From NCBI GenBank assembly GCA_022730375.1, contig DZDA01000008.1, positions 1 to 48,626 on the forward strand: a stretch of 48,626 bases of DNA. Reading direction: 5' to 3'. Under the pieces are notes generated by a model that saw only the letters and a list, made by a program, of their open reading frames with translations, had not been told where the DNA came from and made no database searches. Positions within the stretch are counted from its first letter, which is position 1. Every line of letters starts with the position of its first letter. A program made the translations under genes and the position numbers. This document shows, in pieces, positions 39,908-48,538 of this stretch. The stretch comes from Thiomonas intermedia. GTDB lineage: Bacteria; Pseudomonadota; Gammaproteobacteria; Burkholderiales; Burkholderiaceae_C.

Positions 39908-39949
39908 AAAAACAACAAGGCCGCCTTCAGGATTCCCTTCAGACGGCCT
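39908..39949 (-). terminator. Terminator of prs-rplY containing a neisserial DUS-like 10-mer
   Basis: On the minus strand AGGCCGTCT pairs with AGGCGGCCT (one T-G wobble), a two-base internal loop separates a further AGG/CCT pair, the loop is GAAT, and TTGTTGTTTTT follows. It ends the rplY transcript 23 bases past its stop codon. The 5' arm contains GCCGTCTGAA exactly. Confidence 0.8.
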
Positions 39950-39971
39950 CGTCGCTAGTCAAGGCGCTGAA

Positions 39972-40580
39972 TTACTTGCTTTCGCCTTCAGCGGCAGCTG
40001 CACCTTCTTCGCCCACGCCGCCCGGAGGCGGGCTGACGGTCACGACCGCAGGATTGTCCACCCCGTGCGTGAGCACCGACACGCCCTTGGGCAGCTTGAG
40101 GTCGCTGACGTGCACGCTCTGGTGCAGGACCAATGCGCTCAGATCGACCGCGATGAACTCAGGCAGCTCGGCCGGCAGGCAGGACACTTCCACTTCGGTC
40201 ATCACATGGTTGACCAGCCCGTGGTTGAGCTTGACCGCAGGCGAATTTTCCGCGCCGGTGAAGTGCAACGGCACCTTCATGGAAATCTTGTGTCCGGCGT
40301 CCACGCGCTGGAAGTCGATGTGCAGCACCAGTTGCTTGAAGGGGTGCATCTGGTAATCACGCAGCAGCACCTGGCTGGATTTGCCAGCAATTTCCATCTC
40401 CAGAACGGAGGAGTGGAACTGCTCTTTTTTCAACGCGTGATACAGCGCGTTGTGATCGAGTTCGATCATCTGGGGCGCTTGCTCGCCACCGTAAATAATG
40501 CCGGGGGTCTTCCCGGCGCGACGCAGGCGGCGGCTCGCACCAGTGCCCTGCAAACTACGTTCGAATGCGACGACTTTCAT
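39972..40580 (-). CDS. rplY: 50S ribosomal protein L25 (CTC-type, long form)
   Basis: Binds 5S rRNA. The 202-residue product has the N-terminal L25 domain ([32 protein letters not shown]) and a C-terminal CTC domain ending in an alanine- and glutamate-rich tail. ATG 40580 follows AGGAG. It follows prs by 93 bases, the usual pair (with pth often next). Confidence 0.95.
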   Translation of the reverse strand: MKVVAFERSLQGTGASRRLRRAGKTPGIIYGGEQAPQMIELDHNALYHALKKEQFHSSVLEMEIAGKSSQVLLRDYQMHPFKQLVLHIDFQRVDAGHKISMKVPLHFTGAENSPAVKLNHGLVNHVMTEVEVSCLPAELPEFIAVDLSALVLHQSVHVSDLKLPKGVSVLTHGVDNPAVVTVSPPPGGVGEEGAAAAEGESK

Positions 40581-40645
40581 GTCGACTCCTGAAAAAAGGG
40601 GACTCGCCCCGTGGTGAACGGCGCCTGCGACCAGCGCCGTGACAA

Positions 40646-40666
40646 CCTGCCGGAACATCCGGCAGG
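40646..40666. other. Perfect hairpin between prs and rplY
   Basis: CCTGCCGGA and TCCGGCAGG form a 9-bp stem with a 3-base loop in the 93-base prs-rplY gap. In the transcribed direction only TTGTC follows, so strong termination is unlikely; a processing or stability element is possible. Confidence 0.45.
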
Positions 40667-40673
40667 CAAAAAA

Positions 40674-41645
40674 TCAGAACAACGTTTCCTGCTCGTTGAA
40701 CAACTGCAGCACCGACCCGCCGTAGGCAATGCGCTGCAGCGTCTGCGCGATGAGCGAGGCGGCAGAAAGCTGGCGAACCTTGCCGCATTCGCGCGCTTCC
40801 TGGCGCAGCGGGATGGTGTTGGTCACGACCAGTTCGTCAATGGCGCTGCTTTGCAGACGCTGGATCGCCGGGCCCGATAGCACGGGGTGCGTACAGTACG
40901 CCATGACGCGCTTGGCCCCGCGCGTCTTGAGCACCTCGGCTGCCTTGGTCAGCGTACCGGCGGTATCCACCATGTCGTCCATGATGATGCAGTTGCGTCC
41001 ATCGATCTCGCCGATGACGTTCATCACTTCCGAGACGTTCGGCTTGGGACGGCGTTTGTCGATGATGGCCAGATCGCAGTCCATCAATTTGGCCAGTGCG
41101 CGGGCGCGCACCACACCGCCGATGTCGGGCGAGACCACGATGAGGTCGCTGTAATTCTTTTCGCGCAGGTCGGAGAGCAGAATCGGCGAGGCGTAAATGT
41201 TGTCGACCGGAATGTCGAAAAACCCCTGCACCTGATCGGCATGCAGGTCCATGGTGACCACGCGCGCCACGCCTGCGGCCTGCAGCATATTGGCCACGAC
41301 CTTGGCCGTGATGGGCACACGCGCGGAGCGCGGACGCCGGTCTTGCCGCGCATAGCCGAAATAGGGAATGACCGCCGTGATGCGCTCGGCCGATGCACGC
41401 TTGAGCGCATCGACCATGATGAGCAGCTCCATCAGGTTGTCATTGGTCGGCGCGCAGGTGGACTGAACGATGAACACCTCGCGGGCGCGCACGTTTTGCT
41501 GAATCTCGACGGTCACTTCACCGTCGGAGAACCGCCCGATATAGGCCTGACCGAGGCCAATGCCGAGTTGTTCCGCAACTTCCTGGGCAAGCGCCGGATT
41601 GGCATTGCCGGTGAACAGGATGAAGTCCGCCGGATTCGGTGTCAT
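40674..41645 (-). CDS. prs: Ribose-phosphate pyrophosphokinase
   Basis: Makes PRPP from ribose 5-phosphate and ATP for nucleotide, histidine and tryptophan synthesis. The 323-residue product has the PRPP synthase motifs: [60 protein letters not shown] and [14 protein letters not shown] (PRPP-binding loop). The ispE-tRNA-Gln-prs-rplY order is typical of the group. Confidence 0.97.
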   Translation of the reverse strand: MTPNPADFILFTGNANPALAQEVAEQLGIGLGQAYIGRFSDGEVTVEIQQNVRAREVFIVQSTCAPTNDNLMELLIMVDALKRASAERITAVIPYFGYARQDRRPRSARVPITAKVVANMLQAAGVARVVTMDLHADQVQGFFDIPVDNIYASPILLSDLREKNYSDLIVVSPDIGGVVRARALAKLMDCDLAIIDKRRPKPNVSEVMNVIGEIDGRNCIIMDDMVDTAGTLTKAAEVLKTRGAKRVMAYCTHPVLSGPAIQRLQSSAIDELVVTNTIPLRQEARECGKVRQLSAASLIAQTLQRIAYGGSVLQLFNEQETLF

Positions 41646-41751
41646 GGTGGAGTGTTGCGCTTATTCAGTGCGCCTGAAGTGCCGGAACTGTTCATCTCTC
41701 CGGCAGAGCCCGCGGTCTGCAGCGCCGCAAGCGAAACGCTTTCAAAAATCG

Positions 41752-41828
41752 TGGCTGGGGAGGAAGGACTCGAACCCTCGAATGCCGGAATCAAAATCCG
41801 GTGCCTTAACCAACTTGGCGACTCCCCA
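41752..41828 (-). tRNA. tRNA-Gln (anticodon UUG)
   Basis: The minus strand forms a cloverleaf with acceptor arms TGGGGAG and CTCCCCA, anticodon stem-loop CCGGATTTTGATTCCGG (anticodon UUG), T-arm GAGGGTTCGAGTCCTTC and an encoded CCA at 41754-41752. It lies between ispE and prs, about 100 bases from each. Confidence 0.96.
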
Positions 41829-41836
41829 ACTTCGTT

Positions 41837-41859
41837 CACCACCACCACCACCACCACCA
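41837..41859. repeat. CAC trinucleotide microsatellite upstream of tRNA-Gln
   Basis: Seven CAC units in a row lie 8 bases from the tRNA-Gln 5' end. On the transcribed strand they read as GTG/GGT repeats within the tRNA leader. Confidence 0.8.
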
Positions 41860-41926
41860 TCGACGATGGCGAATGATAAAAACTGTTTGTCAAAACCCAC
41901 TGCACTACGGCAGCGCAAGGCCGACA

Positions 41927-42985
41927 TTATGCGTCAATCCAATCGCGCAACGGATGCTCGCGCAAACCCTCGCACAACCGGCCCTGCCAACCCTCAGGCA
42001 ACAAGTCCGGCAAACCACCCAACACCTCATCAGACGGCCCGTGCCTGCCCGGCAAGCCAGAACGATCTGAGGCACCGATCAAAGCAAAAACCGCGCTTCC
42101 AGAACCCGTCATTCGCGCGTCGAAACACAACTCAAAACGCAACATCGGCGAGTGCGCTGCCAACGGCTCCACTGCCAACGGCTCCATCAACGCAGTACGC
42201 AAAATTTGCAGCGCCTGAGCCACCTCAGGCTCCAGCGCCTCGGCGCCGGGCTGCAAATCGTTTCTGCCCCAGACAGGGCAAAAACAGCCCTGAAAACCGC
42301 TTTGCTGGCCTTCTTGTTGACTGTTTTTGCTCTGATTTTTTTGTTGCCAATTTTTCTGCCGGCCGTCCGGAGCGAAAAATTTGCCCAGCCATTCAGCAAA
42401 GCCTGCTATTGTTTCTTCGGGTTTTTGGGTTGTCAAGTCAAGGGTGGAAAACACCGCACGCGTGGACAGGCCGCGTGCCGGATGCACCACAGCAAAACTC
42501 GGCGTGGGCAGATCGATTTCCTGCAACTTCTCGCCGACGCCCTCGGCCCAGGCATTGCGTCCGTAGATGAAAATCGGCACGTCGGCGCCGAGTTGCAAGG
42601 CGAGTTGCATCAGGGTTGCGCGCGGCAGATCGAGGCGCCAGAGACGGTTGAGGCCGATCAGCACAGTGGCGGCATCGGAACTTCCGCCGCCGAGCCCGGC
42701 CTGTTGCGGAATGCGCTTGCGCAGATGGATGTCGACCCCGCTCTCGCACTGCGTCACCTGTTGAAGCAGACGGGCAGCGCGCACGCAGAGGTCGTCTTGC
42801 GGCAGTTCGTCAGCGCCGATGCGGCGAATGAGGCCATCGTCACGCCGGATCAGATCGAGCGTGTCGCACCAATCGATGAACTGGAAGACCGTCTGCAGGG
42901 TGTGATAGCCGTCGGGGCGCTTGCCGGTGACGTGCAAAAACCAGTTGATCTTTGCCGGGGCGGGCAGGTTGAACAGGGCACGCAT
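41927..42985 (-). CDS. ispE: 4-diphosphocytidyl-2-C-methyl-D-erythritol kinase IspE, with Q/N-rich insertion
   Basis: Phosphorylates CDP-ME in the MEP isoprenoid pathway. The 352-residue product has AKINWFLHVTGKRPDGYHTL and the GHMP motif QQAGLGGGSSDAA, and ends with ARMTGSGSAVFAL. It is about 70 residues longer than E. coli IspE. Part of the excess is residues about 203-240, rich in Q, N, K and S (DGRQKNWQQKNQSKNSQQEG), absent from family members I recall; its DNA (42266-42382) is AT-richer and has a run of seven T on the plus strand. MEPLAVEPLAA is a further small duplication. It starts 20 bases after the lolB stop. Confidence 0.93.
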   Translation of the reverse strand: MRALFNLPAPAKINWFLHVTGKRPDGYHTLQTVFQFIDWCDTLDLIRRDDGLIRRIGADELPQDDLCVRAARLLQQVTQCESGVDIHLRKRIPQQAGLGGGSSDAATVLIGLNRLWRLDLPRATLMQLALQLGADVPIFIYGRNAWAEGVGEKLQEIDLPTPSFAVVHPARGLSTRAVFSTLDLTTQKPEETIAGFAEWLGKFFAPDGRQKNWQQKNQSKNSQQEGQQSGFQGCFCPVWGRNDLQPGAEALEPEVAQALQILRTALMEPLAVEPLAAHSPMLRFELCFDARMTGSGSAVFALIGASDRSGLPGRHGPSDEVLGGLPDLLPEGWQGRLCEGLREHPLRDWIDA

Positions 42986-43005
42986 GAAAAAGCCGCCGCT
43001 GCGCT

Positions 43006-43593
43006 TCAGGGAGCGGTTTGCGGCGCTGCCGTAGTGGCGGATTCGATCGCCATGCGCAGCTCCGCCGGGTCGCCCGCCAGGCGCTTCGCCTTGAGAAGCG
43101 CGAGCTGGCCGTCACGCCAGGTGGGCTGCACCTTCCAGCCCAGTTGTTCGAAACCGCCGCCAGTCAAGGATTGCGTAGGCAGGCTGGAAGCGGGTCGCCC
43201 CCGCACCCAATCCTGCAACGCGGCCTGCGGCAAGGCCACGCCCAGTGCGGCGCGGGTCATGTCGTCGAACGAGGCGTAGTGCTGTGCCTGTCGGCCGTTA
43301 TCCAGGCTGGCTTGTCCGGGGCTCCATTGCGCCTTGGCCAGCATTTGACCCAGCGGGGAAAAGACTTCGAACTCGCCGGAAACGGCCCCGCGCAACACCA
43401 ACCGGAAACCGCCGTAAAGCGCCTTTTGCGCATCGGACGTGCCGCTGACGAGCGACAGCCGCCCCGCCAGCGCGAGCGTATTGGCGGGCTCGGACGACTG
43501 CGGCAGTTGGGGCGTGGCGCAGCCGCCGAGCGCCATCGCGGTCACCCCAGCGACAGCCCCGGCAATAACACCTGCAAAGAGGCGACGCCGCAT
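43006..43593 (-). CDS. lolB: Outer-membrane lipoprotein receptor LolB
   Basis: Accepts lipoproteins from LolA and inserts them into the outer membrane. The 195-residue precursor has a signal peptide and lipobox ALGGC (C25), then LALAGRLSLVSGTSDAQKALYGGFR, the typical first strands of LolB. ATG 43593 overlaps the stop of the TPR gene by one base, so the two are probably coupled. lolB-ispE adjacency is common in proteobacteria. Confidence 0.9.
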   Translation of the reverse strand: MRRRLFAGVIAGAVAGVTAMALGGCATPQLPQSSEPANTLALAGRLSLVSGTSDAQKALYGGFRLVLRGAVSGEFEVFSPLGQMLAKAQWSPGQASLDNGRQAQHYASFDDMTRAALGVALPQAALQDWVRGRPASSLPTQSLTGGGFEQLGWKVQPTWRDGQLALLKAKRLAGDPAELRMAIESATTAAPQTAP

Positions 43594-45299
43594 CAGAATG
43601 TCACACCGTATTTGCGCAGCACCGCCTGCACCATGGTGTCGTGCGGCGCGCGCTCGATGGCCTCGCGCCAGATGGCGCGCGCCCGGTCGCGCTGGCCGAG
43701 TTGCCACAGCACCTCGCCCAGATGCGCACCGATTTCCGGATCGGGCCGCGCGTCATAGGCCTGCTGCAGCAGATCGAGCGCCTGATCGTTGCGGCCCATC
43801 TTGTGTTCCACCCAACCCATGCTGTCGAGCACGAAGGGATTGCCGGGCGAGAGTTCCAGCGCGCGGGCGACCAGCTTGCGCGCTTCGGGCAACTGCTCGC
43901 CACGGTCAGCGAGGGTGTAGCCCAGCGCGTTGTAGGCCGGTTGCGACTCGGGGTCGAGCGCAATAGCCTTTCGCAGCATCTGCAGCATGTCTTTGATGTG
44001 CCCGCTTTTGTCGGCCATCATCGAAGCTTCGTACAGCAGATCGACGTCGCCCGGCGTCTGCTTGAGGCCGGATTGCAGCAGCTTGTAAGACGCATCGAAG
44101 CGCCCGGCCTCGCGCAACACCTGCGCCCGCGCCAGCAGCCGGTCTTTGCGCTGTGCGTCGGTTGCCTCGGGCAAGGTTTCCGCCAGCTTGAGGGCGTCGT
44201 TCACCTTGCCCTGCTGCACCAGAATGGCCGCGCGGTTGCTGAGCACGGCAAGGTGGTTGCTGGCATCTGGCTCGACCTGATCGAGCCAGCGGTTGGCCTG
44301 ATCCAGATCGCCCAGTTTGCGCGAAGCCTCCGACAGCGCGATGTAAGCCGGGGTCAGCACGGGCGGCTCGGCCTGGGCGCGCGCCAGCCGCAGATAAGTT
44401 TGCAACGAGACCACCGCGCGCGCGGGCTGGCCGAATTCAGTCTGCAAGCTGCCCAATATCAGCCAGGCCGGTGCGAGATCAGGCGCATCGGCCACCAGTT
44501 TGTCGAGCGCGTTCAGCGCAATGCCGTCGCGCTGCTGCGCCAGCGCGGCCTGCGCCCAGGCCAGACGCAGGCCGCTGTCTTTCGGCTGGGCTGCGGAAAA
44601 CTTCTGCATCACGCCGTCAGCCGCCTGCGGATTGACGGTGTAGAGCTGCAGCAGCAGCGCCGCCGCCGGGGCCAGACCCGGGTTGAGCGTCAGGGCATGC
44701 AGCGCATCGGCGAAGCCCCCTTTCTGGTCTCCGGCGCGCGCGCGCAACAAACCCAGCACCACATCGGTCTGCGCGAATTGCCGCTGCCCGGCCAGCGCGG
44801 TGCGCATCATCGACAGCGTGGCGGCGGCATCGCTCGCCTGAGCGGCCAGGGGCAGCAGATCGGCAATGGCCTGCCCGCGCTGCGGTTCGGGGGTGTTGGC
44901 CAGATCTTGGGCGATGGCCGAGCCAGCCTCGCCGGTTTTTCCCATAAGCAAAAGCAGTTGCACGACCCAGGCCCCGGCCTCTCGTGAACCGGGCATGGCT
45001 TTGCGCCAGGCCTGAGCGGCTATGAGCGCCTTGTCGGGCGCCCCTGCGCGCAAGGCGATTTCTGCGGCGCGTCGGTAGAGCGGCTCGGAATCCAGTTCCT
45101 TCGCCGCCTTGAGCAACTCGGTGTAGGCCACCCCGGGATGCCCGGTATTCGCCGCAATCTCTCCAGCCAGAATGGCAAAGATTTGCCGCGCGGTTTCCTG
45201 CGCGCTGACCCGCACGGCCGACTGCTGTGCATAGGCGGCGATAGGCACGGCGGTGAGCGCCGGAAACAACAGGGCCGACACAAGAACGGCAGCGCGCAT
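43593..45299 (-). CDS. Exported TPR-repeat protein
   Basis: The 568-residue product has a signal peptide (MRAAVLVSALLFPALTAVPIAAYAQQ, cleavage about residue 24) and is mostly tetratricopeptide-like helical repeats; the clearest are near the C-terminus (PAYNALGYTLADRGEQLPEARKLV, PFVLDSMGWVEHKMGRNDQAL). TPR proteins upstream of lolB are common in Burkholderiales, and a role in outer-membrane assembly is inferred from this position only. It diverges from mutM. Confidence 0.88.
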   Translation of the reverse strand: MRAAVLVSALLFPALTAVPIAAYAQQSAVRVSAQETARQIFAILAGEIAANTGHPGVAYTELLKAAKELDSEPLYRRAAEIALRAGAPDKALIAAQAWRKAMPGSREAGAWVVQLLLLMGKTGEAGSAIAQDLANTPEPQRGQAIADLLPLAAQASDAAATLSMMRTALAGQRQFAQTDVVLGLLRARAGDQKGGFADALHALTLNPGLAPAAALLLQLYTVNPQAADGVMQKFSAAQPKDSGLRLAWAQAALAQQRDGIALNALDKLVADAPDLAPAWLILGSLQTEFGQPARAVVSLQTYLRLARAQAEPPVLTPAYIALSEASRKLGDLDQANRWLDQVEPDASNHLAVLSNRAAILVQQGKVNDALKLAETLPEATDAQRKDRLLARAQVLREAGRFDASYKLLQSGLKQTPGDVDLLYEASMMADKSGHIKDMLQMLRKAIALDPESQPAYNALGYTLADRGEQLPEARKLVARALELSPGNPFVLDSMGWVEHKMGRNDQALDLLQQAYDARPDPEIGAHLGEVLWQLGQRDRARAIWREAIERAPHDTMVQAVLRKYGVTF

Positions 45300-45418
45300 G
45301 GGAATCCTGAAAGTCTGAATAGAAAGCCGTATCTGTACCGGCAGAAAGCCAGCAGACAGGGGCGAGAATCGTGCGGATTGTAGAAGTCTGCCATTTCCCC
45401 CTGCGGCACAATGCCGCC

Positions 45419-46294
45419 ATGCCTGAACTGCCCGAAGTCGAAGTCACCCGCCAGGGTCTGGAGCCCGCCTTGCTGGGCGCCCGCCTGACTGGCCTGCGCC
45501 TGGGTAAACCGCTGCGCTGGCCGCTGAACATCGACCCGCAAACGCTTGTCGGTCTGCGCATCACGGCGCTTGAGCGGCGCGGAAAATATCTGCTGCTGCG
45601 ACTGTCGCAGACCGCCGCCGCGCCGAACACCGCTGGCGTGCTGATCGTGCATCTGGGCATGTCGGGTTCGCTGCGCTGGACGCCGGCTGCGCAAGCGCCC
45701 GCCCTGCTTTCGCCGCACGAGCATGTGGAATGGCTGACCGACCGCGGGGTGCTGCGCCTGCGCGATCCGCGCCGCTTCGGCGCGGTGCTCTGGCATGCGG
45801 GTAACGAGGTGCAGCGCCATCCCCTGCTGCGCGTGCTCGGGCCCGAGCCGCTGGGTGCCGACTTCGACGGCGCCACGCTCTGCCGCGCGCTGGCCGGGCG
45901 CAAGGCGGCGATCAAACCGCTGCTGCTGTCGCAGCACATCGTCGCCGGAATTGGCAATATCTACGCCTGCGAGGCCCTGTTTCGCGCGCAGATCGACCCG
46001 CGCACACCGGCTTCGCATCTGCGCCCTATCCATTGCGATCGTCTGGCCGCGGCGGTGCGCGAAACATTGCAACAGGCGGTGGCGCTGGGAGGCAGCAGCC
46101 TGCGCGACTTTGCCCACAGCGACGGCGAACTGGGTTATTTCCAGATGCAGGCGCTGGTTTACGGCCGAGCCGGGCAGCCTTGTCGCGTCTGCGCCACGCC
46201 CATCCGGCAGATCGTACAGGGGCAGCGCAGCACCTATTTCTGCCCCAAGTGCCAAAAAATTCTCAAACCCAAGCCCAAGGCGGGGATACGCTGA
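45419..46294 (+). CDS. mutM: Formamidopyrimidine-DNA glycosylase (MutM/Fpg)
   Basis: Excises 8-oxoguanine and formamidopyrimidines. The 291-residue product has the N-terminal PELPEVE (catalytic P2, E3), the helix-two-turn-helix region IVAGIGNIYACEALF and a C-terminal zinc finger with CRVCATPI and FCPKCQ. ATG 45419 is fixed by the need for proline at position 2. A CACAAT (45408-45413) just upstream may be a -10 element, but lies close to the start. Confidence 0.96.
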   Translation: MPELPEVEVTRQGLEPALLGARLTGLRLGKPLRWPLNIDPQTLVGLRITALERRGKYLLLRLSQTAAAPNTAGVLIVHLGMSGSLRWTPAAQAPALLSPHEHVEWLTDRGVLRLRDPRRFGAVLWHAGNEVQRHPLLRVLGPEPLGADFDGATLCRALAGRKAAIKPLLLSQHIVAGIGNIYACEALFRAQIDPRTPASHLRPIHCDRLAAAVRETLQQAVALGGSSLRDFAHSDGELGYFQMQALVYGRAGQPCRVCATPIRQIVQGQRSTYFCPKCQKILKPKPKAGIR

Positions 46295-46322
46295 TCGAAA
46301 TTCAGAGTGCGCTGTGTTTTAC

Positions 46323-46507
46323 TTTTAACCCAGATTTTTCATTAGGACACGGGATGATGGCGAGGCGGGTTGGGGATGGATTTGGCCGTGCGCGACAAGC
46401 CCATAGCCGTAGCTATGGGCGCGAAGCGCGGGGGCAAAGACGCCCCAAACCGACCGCCAGCGCCCGTGTAGAGGCGAAGCCCCGCCTCATGAACAAACTG
46501 GGTTTAA
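46323..46507. repeat. MITE-like palindromic element (family 2, copy B)
   Basis: The ends TTTTAACCCAG (from 46323) and CTGGGTTTAA (to 46507) are imperfect inverted repeats. The centre is CCCATAGC-CGTA-GCTATGGG (46400-46419), a perfect 8-bp stem with the same CGTA loop as the element at 5354. GATGGATTTGGC (46375-46386) and GGCAAAGACGC (46433-46443) are identical to it; the ends are not. It fills the gap between mutM and the GTPase gene, where I see no gene. Confidence 0.75.
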
Positions 46508-46532
46508 TCAGTTAATCCACGCGCCCCAAGCG

Positions 46533-48458
46533 ATGAATCCGCACGTCGAAGCCCCCATCCTCACCGCCGGTCTGTTTGACTACGCCGAATGGCGCGCTGA
46601 AGCGCTGCAGCGCGTCAAAGCGCTGCTGACTTGGCTCGAAGAAAGCGGGCTCGATCTCGATCAGGCGCGGCCGCTGCTGCAGCGGCAGATCCATCGGCTC
46701 GACAACGACCGCATGACCCTGGCCTTCGTTGCCGAGTTCTCGCGCGGCAAGTCCGAGCTGATCAACGCCATCTTTTTCAGCGGACACGGCCAGCGCATCC
46801 TGCCTGCCGGGGCCGGGCGCACCACCATGTGCCCGATGGAACTGTTCTCCGACCCCGCGCAGCCCCGCGGCCTGCGGCTGCTGCCCATCGAAACCCGCTT
46901 GCAATCGCAAACCCTGGCGCAATGGAAATCGAGCCCGCAGGTCTGGACGCATTTCGAGCTGTCCTCCCAGGATGCGCAGGGGTTGGCGCAGGCGCTCACC
47001 CATTTGTCCGACACCCAGCGCGTACCGCTTCAGCGCGCCCAGGAGTTGGGCTTCTTCCACGATGCCGAAGACCTGGCGCAGCTCAATACCGATTCCCAGG
47101 GCGAAGTCGAAATTCCGCTATGGCGTCATGCACTGGTCAACTTTGCCCATCCGCTGCTCGATCAGGGCCTGAGCATTCTCGATACGCCGGGGCTCAACGC
47201 CGTGGGCGCCGAGCCCGAGCTGACTCTCTCGCTCATCCCCTCGGCCAACGCCGTGGTCTTCGTGCTCGGCGCCGACACCGGGGTCACGCGCAGCGATCTG
47301 GAGATCTGGAACCGCCACATCGCGACCACCAGCGGCGCGCAAACCCTGGTGGCGCTCAACAAGGTCGATGCGCTGTGGGACCCGCTGCTCACCGCGCCGC
47401 AAATCGCCGCCAGCATCGACCATCAATTGCAAACCACCGCACAAACGCTGCATCTGCCGCCCGAACGGGTGTTTCCCGTCTCGGCGCACAAAGCCCTGCT
47501 GGCGCGCATTCAGGGTGACGGCCCGCTGCTCGCCCGCTCGGGCTTGGGCGCGCTGGAAAACGCGCTCAATCGCGCGGCCAATATCGACCGCCGCAGCCTG
47601 CTCGACGGCGCCGTGCGCGATGCGGTCGGGCAAGTGCAGTCCGAACTTTCGCAGCAACTGCGCAAACAACTGCACGATGCCCAGGGACAGCTCGACGAAC
47701 TGCTGGGACTGCGCGGCAAGAACGCCAATATGGTGGTGCTCATGCTGCAGCGCCTAGCCGCAGAACGCAACGAATTCGACGCCGGCATGGCGCAGGTGCT
47801 GGCGCTGCGTGCCGTCAACAACCGCATGCTTGAGCAGTTGCGCGAGCGCTTCGCCGCCAAATCGGTGCTGCACGATCTGGAGCAACTTGAGTCGCGCATG
47901 GGCGGCGCGCTGCTGAAAGTCGGGGTGAAGGGCGAACTCGCCCGTATCGGCGCCGATCTGCGCAAGCGGCTGGTGGATGCCGAAACGCAGATCGAAGAAA
48001 TCCGCCAGATGCTCGCTGCCGCCTTCACCCGCGCCAACAGCGAATTCGGCTTCACCGTCACCGCGCCGCGGGTGCTGCGTCTCAGCGGGTTGATGCAGGA
48101 GTTCGACCGGGTGGTCAATGCCTATACCGAGCATCTCTCCGGCGTGAACTGGCTCAAACTGCAGAACAACGCCTACACCCTGCGCACCTTGCGTACCCTG
48201 TCATCGCGGGTGCGCGATCTGTTCGAGCGCGCCCTGCGCGATATCGAAAACTGGGACCGCTCAGCCATCGCGCAGCTCGACAGTCAGGTGCGCGAGCGCA
48301 AGAAGCAACTCAACCGCCGACTCACCACGCTGCAACGCATCGAAGAGACCAAAGACAGCCTGCACGACCGCATTGACGAATTGCAGAAGCAAATCGCCCA
48401 GATCGACGTGCTGCAACGCGGGCTGAGCGATCAGATTCATCGCTTGATCGCCGCGTAA
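46533..48458 (+). CDS. Dynamin-like GTPase
   Basis: The 641-residue product has a GTPase domain followed by long helical regions (about 370-460, 490-570 and 590-640) with coiled-coil character, the layout of bacterial dynamin-like proteins. G1 is AEFSRGKS (67-74): the first glycine of GxxxxGKS is alanine. G2 is GRTTMCP, G3 DTPG (217-220) and G4 NKVD (276-279). Such proteins remodel membranes, but I cannot assign a process. No partner GTPase gene is adjacent. The ATG at 46533 follows palindromic element B. Confidence 0.85.
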   Translation: MNPHVEAPILTAGLFDYAEWRAEALQRVKALLTWLEESGLDLDQARPLLQRQIHRLDNDRMTLAFVAEFSRGKSELINAIFFSGHGQRILPAGAGRTTMCPMELFSDPAQPRGLRLLPIETRLQSQTLAQWKSSPQVWTHFELSSQDAQGLAQALTHLSDTQRVPLQRAQELGFFHDAEDLAQLNTDSQGEVEIPLWRHALVNFAHPLLDQGLSILDTPGLNAVGAEPELTLSLIPSANAVVFVLGADTGVTRSDLEIWNRHIATTSGAQTLVALNKVDALWDPLLTAPQIAASIDHQLQTTAQTLHLPPERVFPVSAHKALLARIQGDGPLLARSGLGALENALNRAANIDRRSLLDGAVRDAVGQVQSELSQQLRKQLHDAQGQLDELLGLRGKNANMVVLMLQRLAAERNEFDAGMAQVLALRAVNNRMLEQLRERFAAKSVLHDLEQLESRMGGALLKVGVKGELARIGADLRKRLVDAETQIEEIRQMLAAAFTRANSEFGFTVTAPRVLRLSGLMQEFDRVVNAYTEHLSGVNWLKLQNNAYTLRTLRTLSSRVRDLFERALRDIENWDRSAIAQLDSQVRERKKQLNRRLTTLQRIEETKDSLHDRIDELQKQIAQIDVLQRGLSDQIHRLIAA

Positions 48459-48485
48459 ACGCTCGCCGCAAAGGGCTGGCACAAT

Positions 48486-48512
48486 GCGGCGCTCAATTCG
48501 TTTGAGCGCCGC
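48486..48512 (+). other. Perfect 11-bp hairpin downstream of the dynamin-like gene
   Basis: GCGGCGCTCAA and TTGAGCGCCGC form an 11-bp stem with a 5-base loop 27 bases past the gene end. No T run follows. CACAAT (48480-48485), a possible -10 element of the next gene, abuts it. Confidence 0.45.
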
Positions 48513-48538
48513 CGCGCCGCAGTGTCGATCTGCCCACC

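Noticed and set aside
40646-40666. Hairpin after prs as a strong terminator
   Set aside because: The T run lies on the wrong side for transcription from prs towards rplY.
41883-41905. TTGACA upstream of tRNA-Gln as its -35 element
   Set aside because: No acceptable -10 hexamer lies 15-19 bases downstream; the nearest, TATCAT, is only about 10 bases away.
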